A stretch of DNA of 64,000 bases from Sipunculus nudus (lineage: Eukaryota > Annelida > Sipuncula > Golfingiida > Sipunculidae), in the NCBI GenBank assembly GCA_026874595.1, contig CM049317.1, positions 78,381,415 through 78,445,414 on the forward strand, written 5' to 3'. The position numbers and the translations under genes are program-made. The notes under the pieces are model-generated. The model was given only the letters and a program-made list of their open reading frames with translations, had not been told where the DNA came from and ran no database searches. This document shows positions 55,367 to 62,950 of the stretch, piece by piece (position 1 is the stretch's first letter; every line of letters begins with the position of its first letter).

Positions 55367-56117
55367 TTATATATATTTATGCGCTCGTTATTTATATGAA
55401 TACAATAAATTATCAATTAATCATTCCAAGTTAGGGAACAATGCATTTGACTAATTTATCTACTGCATATTCATTATTACTTATGAATTTTTACGTATAA
55501 ACCTTTCTAATCAATATATATGCATATTAGCAGGGCCGTCTTAATATCATTATGGGCGCCTGGACGAAACTATATGCTGGAACCCCCCCCCCCCCCCCCC
55601 ATCCCAAACACACACACACAGCCAGCAAACTCAGAAACTCCCCTAAACAGCTCATATGTGTAACCATGGTTCCACCAAATCTTATTCCCCATACAATTTT
55701 CAAGCTCTTACCAGGCGCGGATCCAGGATTTTTGCAGGGAGGGATTAACGGGTATCATGCATAAAATCTGTCTTAAAAAAGGTCGTTGGTTAAGAGCAAT
55801 GGAGTCTCGACCCCCCGTCATTGGTAAGATTTGTCTAAAAAAGGTTGTTGGTTGATATCCGGGGGGGGGGGGTTGACCCCGTCCCCCCCCCCCCCTCCGG
55901 ATCCGCACCTGCTGACGTAACAGCCGTGACTTAGCAAAAACGTAAAAATAAAAAAACTGCTGTACAAATAACTCAGTAATTTTAATAATTTGGAAAAAAC
56001 ATAAAATCAGCTCGAGAATAATTTTAAAACACGAAAACATATCTAGATCAGCAAACAAATAATTACAAGTAGCTTACCTCCGAGGGAGAAAACGACGAGG
56101 AGTGCCTGGTGAATCAT
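29356..56117 (-). CDS. Complete 4-exon gene for a secreted PAN/apple plus C-type lectin-like protein (242 aa)
   Basis: The join of 56117-56078, 50352-50095, 47324-47112 and 29573-29356 gives 729 nt with an intact frame: a signal peptide (about residues 1-18), a PAN/apple-like domain (about 40-100) and a C-type lectin-like domain (about 101-241). All introns are GT-AG and phase 1. Introns are about 5.7, 2.8 and 17.5 kb; intron 3 hosts the 51-bp satellite and a Gmr1-like retrotransposon. Such proteins are secreted or extracellular and are often linked with pathogen or particle recognition in molluscs; that role is inference from family. The start context (ACAAAATGA) has A at -3. Confidence 0.88.
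30215..30580. repeat. Quasi-periodic GAATGC/CGAATG-rich patch
   Basis: More than a dozen occurrences of (A/C)GAATGC-like or CGAACG-like hexamers occur within 365 bp at roughly 15-30-bp spacing, without a strict unit. No coding signal. Confidence 0.4.
31228..31285. repeat. (ATT)n microsatellite
   Basis: About 19 TTA/ATT triplets with one interruption. Confidence 0.9.
33110..38247. repeat. 51-bp satellite, main block
   Basis: The unit contains CATAGATCAGAGGTATTGGA and then TACAATGTATGGATCGATAG and ACCGTATGTGT (51 bp). It is open as a 17-codon peptide repeat (CHRSEVLDTMYGSIDRM-like), which I regard as a by-product. Most of 33.11-33.73 and 34.78-38.25 kb is this array (about 80 copies); 33.73-34.78 kb is a foreign insert. 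Variant blocks recur: AATGAAATACCATATG at 36881 and 37492 lies in the same multi-unit context 611 bp apart, about 12 units. Confidence 0.92.
33733..34780. other. Insert in the 51-bp satellite: TATTCG-rich block and a direct-repeat pair
   Basis: 33.73-33.90 kb is built from GTATTCGTATTCAGTATTCG-like sequence. At about 34.24-34.40 and 34.60-34.75 kb two diverged direct copies occur, sharing CAATGAxxTTCCTGT, TTACCCCTGCCT and GCCCTGACAGG. No coding frame. The insert ends where GGATCGATAGACCATATG resumes. Confidence 0.55.
38248..39035 (-). mobile_element. Complete 3' LTR (788 bp) of a Gmr1-like Ty3/gypsy element
   Basis: Read on the minus strand the LTR starts TGTTACAGCTGCC and ends AGGTTCCGTGACA, with TG…CA termini. 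It contains a TATA box (CCTATATATAAAAGG, plus coordinates near 38501-38515) and AATAAA (plus 38403-38408). A purine-rich tract, AGAGGAGGGGGAG, directly precedes it at 39036-39048, as expected for the 3' LTR. Its last third matches the LTR ends at 14.9 and 19.65 kb. Confidence 0.8.
39036..39048 (-). other. Polypurine tract of the Gmr1-like element
   Basis: The minus-strand purine run AGAGGAGGGGGAG abuts the LTR start. It serves as plus-strand primer in LTR-element replication and confirms element orientation. Confidence 0.7.
39230..40400 (-). pseudogene. Reverse transcriptase and RNase H of the Gmr1-like element (broken)
   Basis: On the minus strand, in order: DNDFIEPSNSNWSSPCILV, FDLLKGFWQVPLTER-type sequence (here SKSDLLKGFWQVPLTERGK), MPFGMKNSPATFQRL and the catalytic box AYIDDLIVYSDTW. 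Next come an RNase H start with LAIDACDTAADALLLQE, a shifted piece EKECLALILALQ, and KGKDNV near 39.2 kb where the polyprotein normally ends. Stops (for example TAG between QGLY and MPFG) and frameshifts inactivate it. Only about 180 bp separate the RNase H end from the polypurine tract, so no integrase follows. Confidence 0.85.
40640..41860 (-). pseudogene. Integrase of the Gmr1-like element, located upstream of RT (broken)
   Basis: On the minus strand, before RT: a zinc-binding region (HEAPFAGHLGINKTYQKVST … KSCHTCQMVGKP, H2C2 type, with a TGA stop between VVLY and KSCH) and a DDE core. The first Asp is in VIVDCVGPLP, the second in SDQGSNF (displaced by a frameshift) and the Glu in SLERFHQTLK. 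A C-terminal part follows with FSPFELVFRHGPR and LCHVNMLKPYYGR. It then runs through a linker straight into RT. Integrase-RT-RNase H is the reverse of the usual Ty3/gypsy order and is known for Gmr1-like elements. Confidence 0.85.
41861..42372 (-). pseudogene. Protease-to-integrase linker, 5' truncation point of the Gmr1-like element
   Basis: The minus-strand reading shows TGIQLLLGNDVAVEKV and, further 5', LKSDLI-like sequence, the C-terminal part of the aspartic-protease region of such elements, then a low-conservation linker. At about 42.37 kb the element stops and the 51-bp satellite resumes. Gag, most of the protease and the 5' LTR are missing. The satellite phase differs on the two sides, so this is not a simple insertion with a target duplication. 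Confidence 0.6.
42373..43212. repeat. 51-bp satellite, block beyond the retroelement (about 16 copies)
   Basis: Same unit as 33.11-38.25 kb. It continues directly after the truncated 5' side of the retroelement and ends near CATATCAGAGGCGCAC. Confidence 0.9.
43213..45230. other. Lectin intron 3: no gene seen
   Basis: Contains a (GATA)n microsatellite at about 43.84-43.88 kb, preceded by a small inverted pair around CAGTCAATTTGTAAA/TTTACAAATTGACTG (about 43.78-43.81 kb). A block at 44.77-44.95 kb is diverged from 31.97-32.16 kb. Open frames are short and unfamiliar. Confidence 0.45.
43838..43877. repeat. (GATA)n microsatellite
   Basis: About ten GATA/TAGA repeats. Confidence 0.9.
45231..46592. 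repeat. Hairpin-headed tandem repeat element, copy 2
   Basis: The head GCTCAGCTGACTGAAAGTCATCTGAGC-type hairpin is followed by (GTCC/GTCT)n, then about four diverged 340-bp units (GGCACAAATCGTAACC, C run, GGxxCCACCTG). The end block reads GTCATGACCCCTGGGTCACTTGTTAAT. It lies inside lectin intron 3. Confidence 0.75.
46593..47111. other. Lectin intron 3, exon-proximal part
   Basis: Unique AT-rich sequence up to the donor of exon 3. No feature seen. Confidence 0.4.
47112..47324 (-). CDS. PAN/C-type-lectin secreted protein, exon 3 (first half of the lectin domain)
   Basis: This 213-nt exon lies between TTTCACAG|AC and AGAG|GTAAGT, phase 1 on both sides. It encodes KTCPDGFGQILV, then GSCYKFALDMKRKWIESRDL and CVSLGGNLVSVDTKDELDHL, ending NLIWTR. 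This is the N-terminal half of a long-form C-type lectin domain: CP…F start, SCYKF, W-x-E-x-x-x-x-C and the GGxLVSV strand. The Cys pattern fits the extra N-terminal disulphide of long-form domains. Splicing to exon 4 restores W-T-R-A-F-W. Confidence 0.9.
47531..47582. repeat. (TA)n microsatellite
   Basis: About 50 bp of TA repeats with short interruptions in lectin intron 2. Confidence 0.85.
47780..48042 (-). mobile_element. tRNA-derived SINE, copy 2
   Basis: The reverse complement begins CGGCTTCTGTGGCTCAGGGG, with a good A box (TGGCTCAGGGG; plus 48020-48030). About 35 nt further is a degenerate B box, GAGTTGTAATCAC (plus 47976-47988). The body shares CCCACCCAGGGTGAACAC and ACGAGTGCGCCTTTCGGGCG-type blocks with copy 1 at 24 kb. 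It lies in lectin intron 2 in the same orientation as the gene. Confidence 0.7.
48043..50094. other. Lectin intron 2: no gene seen
   Basis: G run at about 48.18 kb. A small inverted CCTCTATA…TATAGAGG block lies at 48.57-48.64 kb, of a type often found in dispersed invertebrate repeats. (TG)n at about 48.77-48.80 kb. The frame beginning MCVCVCVCYD is only the microsatellite plus flank. Confidence 0.45.
48773..48798. repeat. (TG)n microsatellite
   Basis: About 12 TG repeats. Confidence 0.9.
50095..50352 (-). CDS. PAN/C-type-lectin secreted protein, exon 2 (PAN/apple domain)
   Basis: This 258-nt exon lies between TACCTAG|AA and TTTG|GTGAGC, phase 1 on both sides. After a short linker (TLAVTTTGRHYNRHKQSRAL) it encodes a PAN/apple-like module with CDTMPIECLLQCNQFPACPA, VNVFNNGTCELLF and a final strand AYIHRF. 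The Cys spacing and the strand after C-E-L match short PAN domains. PAN modules mediate protein or carbohydrate contacts outside the cell. There is one N-glycosylation sequon at NNGT. Confidence 0.85.
50353..51914. other. Lectin intron 1, left part: no gene seen
   Basis: Unique AT-rich sequence. Short open frames have no recognisable content. Confidence 0.4.
51915..53400. repeat. Tandem repeat element, copy 3 (headless)
   Basis: About four diverged units of the same family as 9.47 and 45.23 kb (GTGGCGCCACCTGTATTTTT, GGACACAAATCGTAACC, TTGATACAAAAG). The hairpin head and (GTCC)n are absent at the left. The right part fades into CAGCGTAACGTCATGGCCATGGGC. It is the most diverged copy. Confidence 0.65.
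53385..53560. repeat. Degenerate 35-45-bp tandem repeat, part 1
   Basis: Several iterations of GTCATGTTTTGAGGATCCA…GATTGTTTTGTC-like sequence. It appears related to the longer array at 54.5-55.0 kb. Confidence 0.45.
54497..55012. repeat. Degenerate 35-45-bp tandem repeat, part 2
   Basis: A dozen or so irregular copies of GGTCATGGTATGxGGATCCA followed by xxxGATTGTTTTGTCTT. Old and eroded; no coding role. Confidence 0.6.
55326..55380. repeat. (AT)n microsatellite
   Basis: About 55 bp of AT repeats. Confidence 0.9.
55712..55911. mobile_element. Small MITE-like element with GGATCC-containing inverted ends
   Basis: The left end CAGGCGCGGATCCAGGA and the right end TCCGGATCCGCACCTG are near-perfect inverted copies, 200 bp apart. 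Inside are two direct copies of AAAATCTGTCTTAAAAAAGG-like sequence and long G and C runs. No target duplication is obvious. Confidence 0.5.
56078..56117 (-). CDS. PAN/C-type-lectin secreted protein, exon 1 (signal peptide)
   Basis: ATG at 56117 opens MIHQALLVVFSLGG and ends at a strong donor, GGAG|GTAAGC, in phase 1. With the first residues of exon 2 it forms a classic signal peptide (short n-region with His, hydrophobic LLVVFSL core, small residues GGETLA before the likely cleavage). The start context ACAAAATGA has a purine at -3. No TATA box is evident in the 100 bp upstream. Confidence 0.8.
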
Positions 56118-56810
56118 TTTGTCCTTCACTGCGGAAGTCACAAACCAAGTTTACTCTACTTCTTTACAGATCACAACTGGGCGATTTGTTGGGGTTACGC
56201 TATTTCAGTGAGTCCTACTCTACGTCATAATATATTATCAATACCATCAGGCATAAACACTGAATAAATTATCCATCCATGTTAACGCTTTGTAGCGTCA
56301 ACTGGCAAATCAATATACCACTATCATTATCAAATTCAAGTCAGCTGAAACCCGCCAGGTAGAGAAAATGACTCATTGTCTATAGCACACGTTCAGTGAA
56401 TGACGTCCGCAATAACCAAAATATAAACGTCAAATTCTTATTAACCAAATGCCAACTGTCCTGTTCAGCAATTACTGTAACTGATTATTTTAGAAAGCCT
56501 TATGTCGGTGTCAGTTATGAATACTTAGTACTAGTAGGCGAGACTCACTAGAATTCGTTAATGTCTCGTATATATTAACAAACGATTCATTGTGGCTGAT
56601 GAGAGCGAGGCCTTAATTTTGTTATGCCTTATATTAAAAAATGACCATATCAAGGTTGAGTTTTATTCATTGGGTATTCGGTTAGATGTATATTCTTAAT
56701 GCGCTTAAGCATGATAATTTTGAGTAAAATCAGTGATAATTATTTACAAACTTAAGTTTTGACAGGTTTACTTTGTTATTTGAATCTAAATATGTGTTAT
56801 ATATGTATAA

Positions 56811-56871
<61 letters not shown>

Positions 56872-59800
56872 TGACGGTTTTCATTTCTGTTAAGCTATTG
56901 GACGGGTGGACGGAATCTGACAAAGACCCATCTCTACAGGTCGGCATGACTTAAATTCACCTGACTTAAAAATTCTAAATAAAGTATGTATCAAAACCAA
57001 ACAGAGCTGTTCAATTGTAAATTAGAAAAGTCATTTATAACAAGAAATGAGAGTACAACATTTAGTTTATTTGTCTTCAAATCGAGACTGACTGCCGTAT
57101 CAAACATCTTGTCTTGTCTAGTCGGCTGTCAGACAAGTATACCTAATAAATGGTCCGACCTTAAAAAAAAGTTACTTTCACACATATTAAATTACTCAGG
57201 ACAATGAAAAGTTAATACCTTCCCCACAAGCGGAGGTATAAACATAATACATTTATGAGCTCGCCATAGATTCTAACATTTTTTTCTGCACAACTGCAAA
57301 TTTCGCAATATGGTGTTTTCGTGTGCTCGCACGATTATGAAAGCAGGTTTTGCTTCTAGCTACATATTGCTTTCGTATTCGAAACTCACCCATCATGCAC
57401 TGGTTACCGACCAAACACCACGTTAACAAAGATACGCACGTTTAAACGTGTCATAAATCCTAAAACCCAACTTCGACCTGAAGGATAAAAAAAATCTGAT
57501 CCAAACTTCGCATCCTGGTAATATATACGGAATACTATATAATCAAGTTTTATTTTTGATTTCTTATGCATAATACCTTATAAATACAAACACATGCATA
57601 TCACTTAACATATACAAACACGCACATACTGACATATCACATGACATGCCATTACTAATGGTTATTGCTAAAACGACTAGAAAGCACTAGCAGAGCGCAT
57701 TGTCATAACCCTTCTTAACCATGCCTATAAACGTTCAGGTGCCTTTTTCGGAGCATCTGTATTAAAATTCGCTTTTTGTTGCACCGCATGTGAGCCTGTC
57801 AAAAGTAATTTATATTTTAGCAGTTATTTCCATGTAATAAAATAGAAAAATAATAACATTACGAAACGTACATAGCTTTTCTGACAAAAAAACAAAAACT
57901 GTCCAGAGGATTGTTAGGTTAATAAAAATACTTGACAGGAAAAGAAACAAATGCCAGCAGGTATTTTGTCGGAAATTATGACTTTATTTGCTTTTGTCTT
58001 TAGTGTTTGTGATAAATTGTATCAATGACAAGCGACGTTAAGCGCAAATTGAAATAAACCCTGAAAACCTGAAATAAATAAAGGTACAGCGATGTATCAG
58101 TCCCATGACACATGTTGTTGTACCAGCTAAATAGCCGTATATAGTGAAAACATATTAATCATTCGATTGCACTAGTTCAATACATGCAGGTAGAATCATA
58201 ATGCCCTCGCCAATATGTAGGAAATTACAGGATATAAATGAGCAGGCTCGACAGCCTCTCTCATCAGGGGTCAAGTACTGAAATTAAAGAATCTGCTGAT
58301 ATTTGAGAAAATATAATTACTTTTCTGACATATTTGCTTTAATGTACACATTTTTACAAAACAAAATATGAATTAACCATAAAAGACCATAAAAATAGGT
58401 GTACATAGAATATATAAAAATGTGAATCTTGCAAAGACATAATCGTCCCCCAAAAAAATAGAAAAAAAAAGTTTATGGGAAATTGCAATTCTTATTAAAA
58501 GACAAGAAAGCGTTCAGAGACTACACATATGCCTGCGCCAGAATCCTTTTCAAACGGCCGTTTGTGATACCAAAGCGCTTGCAACAGATAAAATATAGCT
58601 CATTGAACTGTGCATCTGTGCATAATAACCCTGACATTCAAATGAAACCCCATGTATATGTGTCACTGGGCCCCGTGTGTTTTTTTTTTTTCTAACAGCT
58701 TATGTATTGATGATTTTTTTTATATACATTCAATACCGTATGAAATATAAAAATTGTGTTGACAACATTTGTAAAAAGTGCATTATTTAAAAAGCATATT
58801 TTAAATGTGCTTATATTAAACAAAGTAAAATATCTCAAAATCCTTTCTCTCTAAAGTGTTTCTTTCTCGCATAGACTTCTCAACTCTGACTTTTACTCAT
58901 ATTTACTCATATATCAATTTTTCATCTCAGTCTTACCTTGAACATCCGGATAACGCGAACACAGAAACCTGGATTTTACAAGGAGCTCATATAAGGCCAA
59001 AAATGTTGTGAACAAGCCAATTATTTTTATCCCGGCTGAAGGCCAGAGTCATTCACTACAGGGTATTTGTAGGGGGGGGGGCGCTTTTTCATGCGAGTAG
59101 AACGTACCACTGATCCATGCCAGAATCAGTTGACATTCATTTTTCTCTGTTACCTCCCTAAAACTGCCGACCTGTTAAAGGGATGGTATATTTATTGTCA
59201 GTGCCAAGACCAAGATAAATATTTGCACATATAAAATGCTTGGTCCTCACTTTGGACGGCACTAAGCTCATCAATTACTGTGGGGATTCAATACTAATAA
59301 ATAACTTAAAACTGAACTGCATGTATGTAACGACCTAGTAACTGATATCACGTGATCACCTGATGCTCGGTCGTTTACCTTTCGGAGGGTGACCAAACCG
59401 GGGAAAAAGGTGAAGGGGGGGGGGGGGGGAGTCGGTCGTATGTGGCTGCATAGGTAGCAGGTCCGGGGAGGCGATGGGGGCGGATAATAAGTAAAATGAA
59501 TGGCACAATTCATGTTGAAAATTTCATACAAATATATCTGATACGTTTGATATATACAATTAACCAATCGAGCCAATCCCATGGTAAATACATGCTTACT
59601 GGAGCTGCTTATTTCCATTGCCGACTCCCTATAATACGTACTTTGGCCACAGAATGGCTCATAATTGTAGGATTTTGTTACCCCATGAACCTCAGGGCTA
59701 ACATAAATGTGAGTTCGCTTCCTCCTGAGAGTAACATTTAAAAAAACTAGAAAGCACTCAGAGACCGCATGTCCACCTTCACGAACACAATGGGCCACCA

Positions 59801-59872
59801 CTTACCAGGTCCGGGATATTACCAACATCCTGATCAAACATTGCTGTGTGTTATAAAGGAATTCACCGAAGA
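56118..59872. other. Upstream of the lectin gene: no gene seen
   Basis: Holds an (AT)n tract at about 56.81-56.87 kb and G runs near 59.07 and 59.41 kb. The 176-codon minus frame at 59271-59801 runs through a G tract and has no family resemblance, so I do not call it. The lectin promoter should lie just above 56118. Confidence 0.4.
56810..56871. repeat. (AT)n microsatellite
   Basis: About 60 bp of AT repeats with one CAT interruption. Confidence 0.9.
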
Positions 59873-62800
59873 ATACAGATGTGTACCAGGCTTTTATAAC
59901 TGTACAGTTACATCACAGGTAAGCTAAACCGGGCATACAAAAGTGAACCAGGCTTCTATACTTGTACAGTCACATCACAGGTCAGCTCAACCGGGCATAC
60001 AGATGTGTAACAGTCTTGTATAACTGTGCAGTTAGATCACAGGTCAGCTCAACCGGGCATACAGATGTGTAACAGTCTTGTATAACTGTACAGTTATATC
60101 ACAGGTCAGCTCAACCGGGCATACAGATGTGTAACAGTCTTGTATAACTGTACAGTTACATCACAGGTCAGCTCAACCAGGCATACAAATGTGTACCAGC
60201 CGTGTGTAACTGTACAGTTACATCAAAGGTCAGCTCAACTTGGCATACAGATGTGTAACAGTCTTGTATAACTGTACAGTTACTTCACAGGTCAGCTCAA
60301 CCGGACATACAGATGTGTAACAGTCTTGTATAACTGAACAGTTACATCACAGTTCAGCTCAACCGGGCATACAAATGAGTAACAGTCTTGTCTAACTGTA
60401 CAGTTATATCACAGGTCAGCTCAACCGGGCATACAGATGTGTACCAGGCTTCTATACTTGTACAGTCACATCACAGGTCAGCTCAACCGGGCATACAGAT
60501 GTGTAACAGTCTTGTATAACTGTACAGTTACATCACAGGTCAGCTCAACCGGGCATGCAGATGTGTAACAGTCTTGTATAACTGTACAGTTACATCACAG
60601 GTCAGCTCAACCGGGCATACAAATGTGTACCAGCCGTGTGTAACTGTACAGTTACATCACAGGTCAGCTCAACTTGGCATACGGATGTGTAACAGTCTTG
60701 TATAACTGTACAGTTATATCACAGGTCAGCTCAACCGGGCATACAGATGTGTAACAGTCTTGTATAACTGTACAGTTACATCACAGTTCAGCTCAACTGG
60801 GCATGCAAATGAGTAACAGTCTTGTCTAACTGTACAGTTATATCACAGGTCAGCTCAACCGGGCATACAGATGTGTACCAGGCTTGTATAACTGTACAGT
60901 TACATCACAGGTCAGCTCAACCGGGCATACAAATGTGCAACAGTCTTGTATAACTGTACAGTTACATCACAGGTCAGCAGAACCGGGCATACAAATGTGT
61001 AACAGTCTTGTATAACTGTACAGTTATATCACAGGTCAGCTCAACCGGGCATACAGATGTGTACCAGGCTTGTATAACTGTACAGTTACATCACAGGTCA
61101 GCTCAACCGGGCATACAGATGTGTACCAGGCTTTTATAACTGTACAGTTACATCACAGGTAAGCTAAACCGGGCATACAAAAGTGAACCAGGCTTCTATA
61201 CTTGTACAGTCACATCACAGGTCAGCTCAACCGGGCATACAGATGTGTAACAGTCTTGTATAACTGTGCAGTTAGATCACAGGTCAGCTCAACCGGGCAT
61301 ACAGATGTGTAACAGTCTTGTATAACTGTACAGTTATATCACAGGTCAGCTCAACCGGACATACAGATGTGTAACAGTCTTGTATAACTGTACAGTTACA
61401 TCACAGGTCAGCTCAACCGGGCATACAAATGTGTACCAGCCGTGTGTAACTGTACAGTTACATCAAAGGTCAGCTCAACTTGGCATACAGATGTGTAACA
61501 GTCTTGTATAACTGTACAGTTACATCACATGTCAGCTCAACCGGACATACAAATGTGTAACAGTCTTGTATAACTGAACAGTTACATCACAGTTCAGCTC
61601 AACCGGGCATACAAATGAGTAACAGTCTTGTCTAACTGTACAGTTATATCACAGGTCAGCTCAACCGGGCATACAGATGTGTACCAGGCTTCTATACTTG
61701 TACAGTCACATCACAGGTCAGCTCAACCGGGCATACAGATGTGTAACAGTTTTGTATAACTGTACAGTTACATCACAGGTCAGCTCAACCGGGCATGCAG
61801 ATGTGTAACAGTCTTGTATAACTGTACAGTTACATCACAGGTCAGCTCAACCGGGCATACAAATGTGTACCAGCCGTGTGTAACTGTACAGTTACATCAC
61901 AGGTCAGCTCAACTTGGCATACAGATGTGTAACAGTCTTGTATAACTGTACAGTTACATCACAGTTCAGCTCAACTGGGCATGCAAATGAGTAACAGTCT
62001 TGTCTAACTGTACAGTTATATCACAGGTCAGCTCAACCGGGCATACAGATGTGTACCAGGCTTGTATAACTGTACAGTTACATCACAGGTCAGCTCAACC
62101 GGGCATACAGATGTGTAACAGTCTTGTCTAACTGTACAGTTACATCACAGTTCAGCTCAACCGGGCATACAAATGAGTAACAGTCTTGTCTAACTGTACA
62201 GTTATATCACAGGTAAGCTCAACCGGGCATACAGATGTGTGCCAGGCTTGTATAACTGTACAGTTACATCACAGGTCAGCTCAACCGGGCATACAGATGT
62301 GTAACAGTCTTGTCTAACTGTTCAGTTACATCACAGGTCAGCTCAACCGGGCATACAGATGTGTAACAGTCTTGTCTAACTGTACAGTCAATGACAGGTC
62401 AGCTCAACCGGGCATACAGATGTGTAACAGTCTTGTCTAACTGTACAGTTACATCACAGGTCAGCTCAACCGGGCATACAAATGTGTACCAGGCTTGTAT
62501 ACCTGTACAGTCACATCACAGATCAGCTCGACGGGGCATACAGATGTGTACCAGTCTTGTATAACCGTACAATTACATCACAGGTCAGCTCCACCGCGCA
62601 TACAGATGTGTAACAGTCTTGTATAACTGTACAGTTATATCACAGGTCAGCTCAACCGGGCATACAAATATGTACCAGCCGTGTATAACTGTACAGTTAC
62701 ATCACAGGTCAGCTCAACCGGGCATACAGATGTGTAACAGTCATGTATAACTGTACAGTTACATCACAGGTCAGCTAAATCGGGTAACAAATGTGTACCA

Positions 62801-62950
62801 GGCTTGTATAAATGTACAGTTACATCACAGGTCAGCTCAATCGGCATACAAATATGTACCAGGCTTGTATAACTGTACAGTTAAATCACAGGTCAGCTAA
62901 ACCGGGTAACAAATATGTATCAGGCTTGTATAACTGTACAGTTACATCAA
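59873..62950. repeat. 62-bp satellite (about 50 copies) with a 20-unit higher-order period
   Basis: The unit contains ACAGATGTGTAACAGTCTTG, then TATAACTGTACAGTTACATC, then ACAGGTCAGCTCAACCGGGC and AT (62 bp). Nearly every unit carries the perfect 14-bp palindrome TAACTGTACAGTTA. A rare variant run (ACCAGGCTTTTATAACTG, then GGTAAGCTAAACCGGGCA and AAAAGTGAACCAGG) occurs at 59885 and again 1240 bp later at 61125, exactly 20 units, with matching neighbours. Confidence 0.95.

Noticed and set aside
59271-59801. 176-codon minus-strand open frame
   Set aside because: It runs through a G/C homopolymer tract encoding Pro runs, lacks any recognisable domain, and no splice structure supports it.
59873-62950. 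62-bp period with a palindromic core considered as a CRISPR-like array
   Set aside because: The whole unit repeats and there are no variable spacers; a satellite explains it.
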